Under the pieces are notes generated by a model. It did no database searches. It was not told the origin of the DNA and worked only from the letters and a program-made list of their open reading frames with translations. 21,708 nucleotides of DNA from Lutibacter sp. (GTDB lineage: Bacteria; Bacteroidota; Bacteroidia; Flavobacteriales; Flavobacteriaceae), in assembly GCA_003516285.1 (NCBI GenBank), contig DPCK01000021.1, forward strand, positions 62,080-83,787, read 5' to 3'. Below, piece by piece: positions 14,535-20,944 of this stretch (positions are counted from its first letter, which is position 1; every line of letters starts with the position of its first letter). Position numbers and translations under genes: made by a program.

Positions 14535-16584
14535 AATTATCAGGTTCAACAGGAACAAATATACTTATTGTTGTGCCCTTATCCGTTATAGATTCAATAT
14601 TAAAATTACCGTTAAGTTTAGAAACTCTGGATCTCATATTTTTTAAGCCAATTCCGTTATTTTTACTGCCGGCTTCAAAACCAACGCCGTCATCTTCAAT
14701 AGTGAGGCAAACATTGTCTTCAATTAAATCAAATGCTATTTTAACATTTTTGGCTTTTGAATATTTGTTGATATTTTGAATAGCTTCTTGAATTATTCTG
14801 TAAAAATTGATTTTTATTTTGTTGCCGATGCTGTCCCAAGCAGCATTATTGTTAATGATTTTATATTTAAAGTTGCTTATTTCACTTTGTGATTTTAAAA
14901 GATTTTCCACAATTTTTATAAAATCGGTTTGTGAAGACAGTATTTCATTCTTTAATTCATGGGAAATTGTTCTTATTTCTTTCTCAATATTTTGCAATTC
15001 ATCCACATATAGTTTGTGCTTTGCAATAGTCTCATCATCGCCATTAATGTTTAAAAATCCCAACGCCAGTCTGGTTCCAAAAATTTTACCCAAAACACCA
15101 TCATGCAAATCTTCCGATATTCTTTGACGCTCTTTTAATCTCCCCTCTTCCAGAGAAGATTGTTGCTTTAACATTAAAGAATAAATTTCTTCATTCGATT
15201 TTTGTTGCTCTTTTTCAAAAAGAAGTTCTTTATTTTTAGTGCGTTGAACTTTTAGAAAATACAATAATGAAAGGATCAATACCACGATAAAACTGCCAAC
15301 AGAAATCTTCATTTTTTGTGCTGAAAGCATTTCCGTTTTCTCAATATATTCATCTGTTTCAAATCGGATTCTTGTAAATTTATCTCTTATTTTACGTTCT
15401 TCTGTTAAAAGGTTGTCACTTAAAACAGCATAGTTTTTAAAATAATAAGGTGCGTTTTTCGTATCTAGTTTTGAGAGCAATAGCAATGATGCCAAAACAT
15501 CTCTGTTATTGCTTATTTTTTTAGCCAATTTATGAGCTTCTTCAGCATTTAATAAAGCTTTAGCGGTATCGGCATATTTCTCATAAAATTCTGACAAATG
15601 TAATTTACTCATTATAATTCCGGAAGTATAACCAAGGCTATCTCTGATGCGAAGAGATTTATGATAATTTTGAAGTACATTGACCGTATCACCACTTAAA
15701 AATTTAGCGTAAGCGATATTGTCAATTAATCGAGCATAAAGATTGATATTTTGATTTTTTAGGTTGCTGTTTTCTAAAGCTTTATTATAATAGGCGATGG
15801 CATCTTTATAAATTTCTTTGTCATGATAAACTAGCCCTATATTATTGAAACTTACTTCTTTAAATGTTCCTTTTTGTTCTACATTTTCTAAGTTTTCCAA
15901 CGCTTCAGTATGATATAGTATGGCTTTGTCATATTCTTGCATTTGTTTAAAAACTGCTCCTAAAAGATTGTAACAACGGTAAAGATCATCATATTTTTCT
16001 AATTTTTTAAATATTGAAATGGCCTGAAATGTTAAAACCTCGCTCCCCGTATAATCATTTACATCTTTTTGTATTATAGCCATATTGTACAGCATTTTTC
16101 CGGAAAAAAATTCATGTTTTGTGATCTGGAAGTTTTTATACGCTTCATAATAATGGTAATAAGCGCGCTCATAAAGTTCTTTTTCCAGATAATACATTCC
16201 ATAGCTCCAATGCGTATCTGCAATCCCAAAAGTATCGCGTAATTTTATCGATAATTTTTGGGCCTCGAAGTTTGTCTTCAGAAAGAAAACAGAATCCTTT
16301 AGTTGATACCCTTCATAGGCCAATTTTGATAAATTGCTGTTTTTGAGGGAATCATTTTTTTGGAATTTGTTCTGTTGATAGGCTTTATAAAGCCCTTGTT
16401 TTCTGGCTTCAAGATCAATAGAACTATTCTTCGCATTTTGAATCCAAATGGAAACACTGTCAACTTCAACCAATTTGACGGAGATATTTTGATTGGGTGG
16501 ATTGCAACTTAAAACTGCGGATACAATCAGCCCTAAAAAAAATAATTGAAAAAGTCGTTTGTATGGAGTTGGAATTGTTTTCAA
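14518..16584 (-). CDS. TPR-containing membrane histidine kinase (HisKA_3 type)
   Basis: A 688-residue sensor. The N-terminus LFQLFFLGLIVSAVLSC carries a signal with a lipobox-like end (Cys27). Residues 60-400 form a predicted periplasmic TPR solenoid (for example YDKAILYHTEALENL and YKDAIAYYNKALENS). One transmembrane helix lies at about 426-446, then a short coiled region, then the HisKA_3 dimerisation motif RISEDLHDGVLGKIF with His494. The ATPase domain has the N box EAIQNINKYSKA (600-611), DDGVGF (631-636) and GIGLKNM (644-650). No ATG is available: the only start that keeps the signal peptide is TTG at 16584. It pairs with the overlapping NarL-type regulator. The TPR domain probably senses a protein or peptide. 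Confidence 0.92.
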   Translation of the reverse strand: MKTIPTPYKRLFQLFFLGLIVSAVLSCNPPNQNISVKLVEVDSVSIWIQNAKNSSIDLEARKQGLYKAYQQNKFQKNDSLKNSNLSKLAYEGYQLKDSVFFLKTNFEAQKLSIKLRDTFGIADTHWSYGMYYLEKELYERAYYHYYEAYKNFQITKHEFFSGKMLYNMAIIQKDVNDYTGSEVLTFQAISIFKKLEKYDDLYRCYNLLGAVFKQMQEYDKAILYHTEALENLENVEQKGTFKEVSFNNIGLVYHDKEIYKDAIAYYNKALENSNLKNQNINLYARLIDNIAYAKFLSGDTVNVLQNYHKSLRIRDSLGYTSGIIMSKLHLSEFYEKYADTAKALLNAEEAHKLAKKISNNRDVLASLLLLSKLDTKNAPYYFKNYAVLSDNLLTEERKIRDKFTRIRFETDEYIEKTEMLSAQKMKISVGSFIVVLILSLLYFLKVQRTKNKELLFEKEQQKSNEEIYSLMLKQQSSLEEGRLKERQRISEDLHDGVLGKIFGTRLALGFLNINGDDETIAKHKLYVDELQNIEKEIRTISHELKNEILSSQTDFIKIVENLLKSQSEISNFKYKIINNNAAWDSIGNKIKINFYRIIQEAIQNINKYSKAKNVKIAFDLIEDNVCLTIEDDGVGFEAGSKNNGIGLKNMRSRVSKLNGNFNIESITDKGTTISIFVPVEPDNYEKSL

Positions 16585-16604
16585 TGCAGTTAAGATTCTA
16601 AAAA

Positions 16605-16612
16605 CAAATCTA
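16605..16612 (-). promoter_or_regulatory. Candidate promoter -7 element of the kinase-regulator operon
   Basis: Exact TAnnTTTG match (TAGATTTG) on the minus strand, about 20 nt before the TTG start of the kinase. No TTG box is visible upstream. Confidence 0.45.
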
Positions 16613-16650
16613 CTAAAAAAAAGGCGGTCTAAAAAGTTTAAAAATCATCA

Positions 16651-16695
16651 ACTTGAACTTGTTATAATTTTATAAATGATTAAACAAGTTCAAGT
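16651..16695 (-). repeat. 13-bp perfect inverted repeat between lipoprotein and kinase
   Basis: ACTTGAACTTGTT (16651-16663) and AACAAGTTCAAGT (16683-16695) form a perfect 13-bp stem with a 19-nt loop. Read on the minus strand it lies 74 nt after the lipoprotein stop and is followed by short T runs. It is a candidate terminator or attenuator separating the lipoprotein from the kinase operon, or a binding site for a dimeric regulator. Confidence 0.6.
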
Positions 16696-16769
16696 CAACT
16701 AAAATATTTTTTTGACAGTTTATTGTAATATTAAAGGCTCCTATTATTTTAAACTGAGTACATTTATTC

Positions 16770-16931
16770 TTAATTTTTTCCTGCAGGAGGTGTGTCATCG
16801 TCTCCCGTAGCAAATGTATCTTGGGTTGTAATTGTCAATTGATCTTCTTCTGTGTCATTTGTTGTGCAAGAAGTGAATGTGAATGCGTTAAGCAATACAA
16901 AAAGCGCGATAAAATTTTTAAAAGTTTTCAT
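16770..16931 (-). CDS. Small lipoprotein, 53 aa
   Basis: A short gene starting at the ATG at 16931 and reading MKTFKNFIALFVLLNAFTFT, then SCTTNDTEEDQ, to a stop at 16770. It has a textbook lipoprotein signal peptide with cleavage before Cys22 (FTSC). The mature part is only about 32 residues, Thr- and Asp-rich, ending DDDTPPAGKN. It lies directly upstream of, and in the same direction as, the TPR kinase. No family is recognised. The acidic exported peptide next to a TPR sensor invites the idea of a sensed or accessory peptide, but that is inference. Confidence 0.75.
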   Translation of the reverse strand: MKTFKNFIALFVLLNAFTFTSCTTNDTEEDQLTITTQDTFATGDDDTPPAGKN

Positions 16932-17162
16932 AAAAAAGGGTTTATAAGATTTATAATGGTTTTTTTCGCCAAATATTGGCTCAAATTAATTTTATATGAT
17001 AAAAAAATATTGGAAATATAAATGTTAATCTACTAATACTCCAATAAAAAGCTTTTCTTAAGGCGAAGGTATTATTACATGAAACATAAAACCAACAAAT
17101 AAATTCACTTTTAGTGAAAGCACTATTGGTACGTGTAAAAAGCTATGTATTGAAAGGAAGAT

Positions 17163-17891
17163 TTAATTTAACGATTGGCAGGAATTGTGTGACAATGTCT
17201 TTTTCATAATTTCAATATTGTCAATATATGTTTTGGTAAACGGTATGTCGTAACTGTTTTTTTTAATGGTGCATATCAATTTGCCATATTGAATTCTTGA
17301 AACAAAATTTTTATTTATGATATAGCTTTTGTGAATTCTCAGAAAATTTTCAGGAAGTACCTCTTCAAAAGTTTTTAGCGTTTTAAAAGCGCTTATGATA
17401 TTGCCGTCGCTCATGTAAAAATCGGTGGTATTGTTATCTGCTTTTAAAAAAAGGATTTCATCTGTATTTAGGTATTGGTAATCTTTATTCGATTTCAAAC
17501 AAATATTCTTGTTGATAATGGCAGGGGATTTTTTTTGAAATTTTAAAATGGACTTTCTAATCTCCAACTCTGATAACGGATTTAACATAAAATCAAAAAA
17601 ACCATTTTTTATTGCTTCGTACGCTTTGTCTTTTGAAGAAGAAATTGCAATAAAAACAGGATAATAATCACTAAACAGTACGTTCAGCTCATTTACAAGT
17701 TCGAATGGTTTTTCGAAGGTGTTGTCTAAATCAAAAAACACCAAATTGGGCGTTTCCTTTAATATAAAGTTTAACGCGTGATTGTATTCACCGGAAACAC
17801 CAATACAATTAAATTCATTATAATCTTCCAAAACATTTTTGATGCTTTGAATTGAATTTGGTTCTTTATTTATGATGAAATAATTACGCAA
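17163..17891 (-). CDS. LytTR-family regulator with degenerate receiver domain
   Basis: A 242-residue regulator. A receiver-like domain occupies 1-125 and a LytTR DNA-binding domain about 135-230 (YLNTDEILFLKADNNTTDFYM, FLRIHKSYIINKNFVSRI). The phosphoacceptor position is kept (Asp54 in VFFDLDN). The acidic pair that binds Mg2+ is replaced by Asn8-Lys9 (FIINKEP instead of the usual IVDDEP), and the switch lysine is Asn (FMLNPLS instead of LKP). The domain is therefore unlikely to be phosphorylated normally. No adjacent kinase exists. Translation must start at TTG 17891, since an in-frame TGA lies upstream and no ATG intervenes. The gene is divergent from the STAS-like gene. Confidence 0.88.
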   Translation of the reverse strand: MRNYFIINKEPNSIQSIKNVLEDYNEFNCIGVSGEYNHALNFILKETPNLVFFDLDNTFEKPFELVNELNVLFSDYYPVFIAISSSKDKAYEAIKNGFFDFMLNPLSELEIRKSILKFQKKSPAIINKNICLKSNKDYQYLNTDEILFLKADNNTTDFYMSDGNIISAFKTLKTFEEVLPENFLRIHKSYIINKNFVSRIQYGKLICTIKKNSYDIPFTKTYIDNIEIMKKTLSHNSCQSLN

Positions 17892-18116
17892 ATTATGTGT
17901 AAAATTTAGTCAATAAATTTATGGGAATTTTCTTTAAAATTTGTAAGGATTTTCATTACAAAGTGAAAGGGGAATCCTGAGTTTTTTAAATCAAAGATTG
18001 TTAAATTTGTAGTTCTCTTTAAGTTATATTTAAAATATCTGAAAATTATATTATCTGGCTTACAAAGTTTTTCATCCAAAATAGTTAAGTGCCAGAATAA
18101 AAAAATAAAAATAAAA

Positions 18117-18518
18117 ATGAACATGGTTTCCGCAAAATTCAATCACCGAACGGCCATCCTGGAATCCAAATTTGAAGGAGAATTAACGCTTAAAGAATTG
18201 ATTGCATGCAGCATTACCATAAAAGAGAATGCTTCATATCCCAGATTTCTGAAAAAATTGATTGATTCTAAAAAAGCTTTTGTAAATTTTTCTTCAAATG
18301 AATTATCATTACTGGCTGATGAGCACGATAAGATTGTTGAAAAATACGATTACATAGTTACTGCTATCATTTTGGATACTCCCAGGGAGACAGCATTTGC
18401 AATGATATATCAAAATTTAATAAAAAATAATAAGTCTAAATTTCAACTTTTTTCAACCAGAGAAGCTGCCGTAAGATGGTTAAGCAATTATACTGAATTA
18501 AACTGCCAACACAATTAA
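18117..18518 (+). CDS. STAS/SpoIIAA-like protein of unknown role
   Basis: A 133-residue soluble protein with no signal or membrane segment. The alternating pattern (KFNHRTAILESKFEGELTLKELIACSITIKEN..., FLKKLIDSKKAFVNFS, YIVTAIILDTPRETAFAMIYQNL, FQLFSTREAAVRWLSNY) resembles the SpoIIAA/STAS-like family seen in Bacteroidetes. The C-terminal FSTREAAVRWL is typical of that group. The serine phosphorylated in anti-sigma antagonists is not evident. The start is ATG 18117 or the nearby 18123. It is divergent from the LytTR regulator and ends before a strong terminator. A regulatory or stress role is only a guess. Confidence 0.7.
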   Translation: MNMVSAKFNHRTAILESKFEGELTLKELIACSITIKENASYPRFLKKLIDSKKAFVNFSSNELSLLADEHDKIVEKYDYIVTAIILDTPRETAFAMIYQNLIKNNKSKFQLFSTREAAVRWLSNYTELNCQHN

Positions 18519-18553
18519 AATTTATTACATCATTTAAGTTAAATCCCATAAAT

Positions 18554-18587
18554 AAAAAAAGCCGAAACAAATTGTTTCGGCTTTTTT
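18554..18587. terminator. Bidirectional terminator (copy 2 of an identical pair)
   Basis: Stem GCCGAAAC/GTTTCGGC with loop AAATT (18561-18581), seven As before and six Ts after. It serves the STAS-like gene on the plus strand and can terminate minus-strand transcripts coming from the tRNA side. It shares 33 identical bases with the terminator at 6399-6432. Confidence 0.88.
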
Positions 18588-18602
18588 CGTACAAGAGGCG
18601 GG
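18584..18602 (-). repeat. Copy of the tRNA-Leu 3' end (distal)
   Basis: Minus-strand CCCGCCTCTTGTACGAAAA, identical over 19 bases to the end of tRNA-Leu and its first flanking bases at 18966-18984. Thirteen of the bases are tRNA sequence (3' T-stem arm, acceptor arm and discriminator). No tRNA body precedes it here. Confidence 0.85.
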
Positions 18603-18628
18603 TTCCGACAGCTATCAGAATGAACCCG
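18599..18628 (-). repeat. Imperfect palindrome after the GIY-YIG stop
   Basis: CGGGTTC and GAACCCG (7-bp arms) enclose 16 bases containing GATAGCTGTCGG. An alternative folding pairs TTCTGATAG with CTGTCGGAA. It follows the GIY-YIG stop directly and runs into the tRNA-end copy. It resembles REP-like palindromes and may act as a terminator or an element end. Confidence 0.5.
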
Positions 18629-18913
18629 TCAGGAATATCTAGTCTTTAATTTCTCAATTAATTCTGGGTATATCTTTATGTTTTCAATGAAAATTTTACT
18701 TTTCATCCTTTTAATATGTTTTTCAACGTTTCTGGCTTGTTGATATCCTAAATTTTCAATTTTTAATAGTAATACCCAATCCTTAGCTTTTGAAGTAAAA
18801 CTATTTTCAAAAGTGCCATTGTTATGCTCAAACAGTCTGTTTTCCAAATTTTTGCAACTGCCAATATAATGACTGTCAAGATATTTTGAGTATAAAATAT
18901 AAACGTAAGCCAT
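18629..18913 (-). CDS. GIY-YIG endonuclease-like protein
   Basis: A 94-residue single-domain protein of the small UvrC-like GIY-YIG family. The motif is split as YVYILYSKYLDSHYIGSC (about 3-20), in which Y-I-L and Y-I-G represent the two halves. The conserved Arg follows in NLENRLFEHNNG (22-33), and a Glu lies in ARNVEKHIKRMKS (about 60-72). The C-terminus, ending KIYPELIEKLKTRYS, is typical in length. Such proteins may cut DNA but lack a DNA-binding partner domain. The start is ATG 18913. The gene lies 58 nt downstream of tRNA-Leu, past a terminator, and is bounded by copies of the tRNA end. Confidence 0.88.
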   Translation of the reverse strand: MAYVYILYSKYLDSHYIGSCKNLENRLFEHNNGTFENSFTSKAKDWVLLLKIENLGYQQARNVEKHIKRMKSKIFIENIKIYPELIEKLKTRYS

Positions 18914-18931
18914 TTCAAGATTGTTTAAATT

Positions 18932-18969
18932 AAAAAACCCTTGATAATCATTCGATTATCAAGGGTTTT
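18932..18969 (-). terminator. Terminator after tRNA-Leu
   Basis: A perfect 16-bp stem AAAACCCTTGATAATC/GATTATCAAGGGTTTT with a 4-nt loop and further Ts on the minus strand, 2 nt after the tRNA end. It should stop the tRNA-Gly-tRNA-Leu transcript before the GIY-YIG gene. Confidence 0.9.
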
Positions 18970-18971
18970 CG

Positions 18972-19057
18972 TACAAGAGGCGGGACTTGAACCCGCACGA
19001 GCCTTACAGCTCACTGGATTTTAAGTCCAGCGTGTCTACCAATTCCACCACTCCTGC
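18972..19057 (-). tRNA. tRNA-Leu (anticodon TAA)
   Basis: An 86-nt class II tRNA. The acceptor arms are GCAGGAG/CTCTTGT, with G:T at the first pair and one internal G:T. The anticodon stem CTGGA/TCCAG surrounds loop CTTAAAA, giving anticodon TAA. A long variable arm and T arm GCGGG-TTCAAGT-CCCGC complete it. CCA is not encoded. It is 21 nt downstream of tRNA-Gly and co-transcribed with it. Its 3' end is duplicated at 18584-18602. Confidence 0.96.
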
Positions 19058-19078
19058 ATTGGTATTTTTAAATTGCAG

Positions 19079-19150
19079 AGCGAAAGACGGGATTTGAACC
19101 CGCGACCCCCACCTTGGCAAGGTGGTGCTCTACCCCTGAGCTACTTTCGC
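19079..19150 (-). tRNA. tRNA-Gly (anticodon GCC)
   Basis: A 72-nt tRNA. The acceptor arms GCGAAAG/CTTTCGC are perfect, with discriminator T as expected for bacterial tRNA-Gly. The D arm is GCTC...GAGC, the anticodon stem CCACC/GGTGG surrounds TTGCCAA, and the T arm is GCGGG-TTTGAAT-CCCGT. CCA is not encoded. It is the first gene of the tRNA-Gly-tRNA-Leu transcript. Confidence 0.96.
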
Positions 19151-19221
19151 AATTTTTGACTAATGAACGTGCATTTAATTGCTTAAATGAGACGGCAAAT
19201 TTAAAACATTTCTACTAACTG

Positions 19222-19229
19222 CAAAGATA
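19222..19229 (-). promoter_or_regulatory. Candidate promoter -7 element of the tRNA-Gly-Leu operon
   Basis: Exact TAnnTTTG match (TATCTTTG, the same 8-mer as at tRNA-fMet) on the minus strand, 71 nt before tRNA-Gly. No TTG box is found at the usual distance. Confidence 0.5.
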
Positions 19230-19276
19230 ATTTTTAATTTTATTTAAAAGATTTTTTTAATCCACTTGTTTTAAGG

Positions 19277-19306
19277 TTGTAATTCTGTAATAATAAAATA
19301 TATTTG
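19277..19306 (+). promoter_or_regulatory. Promoter of the ctaB-cox operon
   Basis: TTG (19277-19279), 19 nt, then TATATTTG (19299-19306), a full match to the Bacteroidetes consensus. It lies 20 nt before the ctaB ATG. Confidence 0.7.
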
Positions 19307-19326
19307 CACTATTTTAAACAATTTTA

Positions 19327-20232
19327 ATGCAAATAACCTCAAAATACATTCCTCAGAAGGTGAATTTTTCAGCAGTATTCGGTGATTTTAAGCAGTTAAC
19401 CAAAGTGGGTTTATCACTAAGTGTGGTGTTTTCATCATTGGCTGGCTATTTATTGGCTGTTGAAGAAATTAAGATTTCAATCCTTGTTTTATTGGCAATT
19501 GGCGGCTATTTAATGGTTGGAGCCTCAAATGCTTTCAACCAAATTATAGAAAAAGATACCGATGCTTTAATGAAACGCACGATGAACCGGCCTTTGCCAA
19601 CAGGCAGAATGCACGTTTCAATGGCGATGGTGATTGCGGTTTCCTTTACCATTTTGGGTCTGGCCATTTTATACAGCATCAATCCAAAAAGTGCTTTGTT
19701 TGGCGCCATTTCTATCTTTTTATACACCAGTGTTTACACGCCGTTAAAATCGATAACGCCTTTGGCGGTTTTTGTTGGTGCCATTCCCGGAGCCATTCCT
19801 TTTATGTTGGGTTGGGTGGCCGCAACCGACGATTTTTCCATTGAACCGGGGATGCTGTTTTTAATTCAATTTTTTTGGCAATTTCCGCATTTTTGGGCAA
19901 TCGCCTGGCTTCAGTATGATGAATACAAAAAAGCAGGCTTTAATTTGATGCCAATGGGACAAAAAAACAAAAAAGCGGTGGTTCAAATTATTATTTATAC
20001 GGTTTGTTTGATCATAGTTTCTGTGATTCCTGTTTTAAAATTGACAGGAAATTTTTATATTTATCCGGTCACAGCAATCATTGTGGCATTATTGGGCGGC
20101 GTGATGTTATTTTATGCAGTTAAATTGTATAAAAACCAAACCAACATAGAAGCCCGTCAGTTAATGCTGTCAAGCGTTTTGTACATTACCTTGATACAGG
20201 TTATTTATGTGGTGGATAAATTTTTACATTAA
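19327..20232 (+). CDS. ctaB: Protoheme IX farnesyltransferase (heme O synthase)
   Basis: A 301-residue integral membrane prenyltransferase of the UbiA superfamily. It adds a farnesyl group to heme b, giving heme O for the oxidase encoded downstream. The first aspartate-rich site is NAFNQIIEKDTDALMKRTMNRPLP (68-91). The second conserved region is YTPLKSITPLAVFVGAIPGAIPFMLGW (about 138-164), followed by FWQFPHFWAIAWLQYDEYKKAG. Eight to nine helices are apparent. The ATG at 19327 follows a good promoter. The two cox subunit III genes follow in the same direction, as is common in flavobacteria. Confidence 0.96.
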   Translation: MQITSKYIPQKVNFSAVFGDFKQLTKVGLSLSVVFSSLAGYLLAVEEIKISILVLLAIGGYLMVGASNAFNQIIEKDTDALMKRTMNRPLPTGRMHVSMAMVIAVSFTILGLAILYSINPKSALFGAISIFLYTSVYTPLKSITPLAVFVGAIPGAIPFMLGWVAATDDFSIEPGMLFLIQFFWQFPHFWAIAWLQYDEYKKAGFNLMPMGQKNKKAVVQIIIYTVCLIIVSVIPVLKLTGNFYIYPVTAIIVALLGGVMLFYAVKLYKNQTNIEARQLMLSSVLYITLIQVIYVVDKFLH

Positions 20233-20245
20233 GATTTTGATTTAC

Positions 20246-20268
20246 GAATTTCTTAACTTAAGAAATTC
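20246..20268 (+). repeat. 23-nt perfect palindrome between ctaB and the first cox gene
   Basis: GAATTTCTTAA, a central C, then TTAAGAAATTC: 11-bp arms. It is followed by near-repeats of about 10 nt (GTTAAACA, GTTCAACG, ATTAAACA, ATAAACAA) at 20272-20306. It could be an operator or a mRNA hairpin; the arms are AT-rich and lack a T tract, so a terminator is unlikely. Confidence 0.5.
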
Positions 20269-20309
20269 AACAGTTAAACAGTTCAACGATTAAACAAATA
20301 AACAATCTT

Positions 20310-20891
20310 ATGAAACAAACCTTAGACCAAGAATACAAACAAGCAAAAAGAAAGTCGGCAAAACCTATGTTATGGGTTTCTATGGTAAGCATGACGATGA
20401 TGTTTGCCGGACTCACAAGTGCTTATGTGGTAAGCAGAAAACGTGCAGATTGGGTTTCTTTCGATTTGCCGCAGGCTTTTTATATCAGCACGCTTCTAAT
20501 TGTGTTAAGCAGCATCACTTTTATGCTGGCAAAATATTTTATCAAAAAAGATAACCGACCATTAACAAGCGCTTTTTTATTGTCGACCTTGTTTTTGGGA
20601 ATTGGTTTTGTGTTTTTTCAATTTGAAGGATTTAATGAATTATTGCAATCGGGATTGTTTTTCGCAGGTGAATTTAGCACCGTAAAATCCTCTTTCATTT
20701 ATGGTATTACCATCGCCCATTTGGCGCACGTTGCTGCAGGAATTGTGGTATTGTCTGTGGTAATTTTCAATCACTTCAATAAAAAATATTCAGCAAATGA
20801 TACGCTTGGACTTGAATTAGGCGCCATTTTCTGGCATTTTGTGGATATACTTTGGATCTATTTGTTTTTATTTTTCTATTTTATTAGATAA
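20310..20891 (+). CDS. Cytochrome c oxidase subunit III, short form
   Basis: A 193-residue five-helix subunit III of a heme-copper oxidase. The family signature in the last helices is clear: YGITIAHLAHVAAGIVVLSVVIFNHF (about 130-155) and LELGAIFWHFVDILWIYLFLFFYFIR at the C-terminus. The short length corresponds to the five-helix type without the first two helices of seven-helix subunit III. It follows ctaB by 77 nt. A second, longer subunit III gene follows after 53 nt. Subunit III stabilises the catalytic subunit I, which is not in the window. Confidence 0.93.
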   Translation: MKQTLDQEYKQAKRKSAKPMLWVSMVSMTMMFAGLTSAYVVSRKRADWVSFDLPQAFYISTLLIVLSSITFMLAKYFIKKDNRPLTSAFLLSTLFLGIGFVFFQFEGFNELLQSGLFFAGEFSTVKSSFIYGITIAHLAHVAAGIVVLSVVIFNHFNKKYSANDTLGLELGAIFWHFVDILWIYLFLFFYFIR

Positions 20892-20902
20892 TAAAAAATA
20901 TG

Positions 20903-20910
20903 TACTTTTG
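20903..20910 (+). promoter_or_regulatory. Candidate internal promoter of the second cox subunit III gene
   Basis: TACTTTTG fits TAnnTTTG and lies 34 nt before the ATG at 20945. No TTG box is visible. Confidence 0.4.
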
Positions 20911-20944
20911 GCGGAACTATAACTAAAAATCAAAACAAACTTTT

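Larger units (their letters stand above)
18584..18984 (-). mobile_element. Possible mini-insertion at tRNA-Leu carrying a GIY-YIG gene
   Basis: The two 19-bp copies of the tRNA-Leu 3' end lie 382 bp apart. Between them are a terminator, a GIY-YIG gene and a hairpin. If one repeat unit is removed, tRNA-Leu is left directly followed by the strong terminator at 18554-18587, a sensible ancestral arrangement. This is the footprint of site-specific insertion into a tRNA end, but no integrase is present. Decay of a duplicated tRNA-Leu is the alternative. Confidence 0.45.

Noticed and set aside
16968..16980. GCCAA-ATA-TTGGC palindrome upstream of the small lipoprotein gene as an operator
   Set aside because: Only 5-bp arms and no second copy or known regulator motif; too weak to list as a site.
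17906..18142. A 78-codon minus-strand frame between the LytTR and STAS-like genes
   Set aside because: It overlaps the STAS-like start, its translation is compositionally AT-driven, and no signal or domain is evident.
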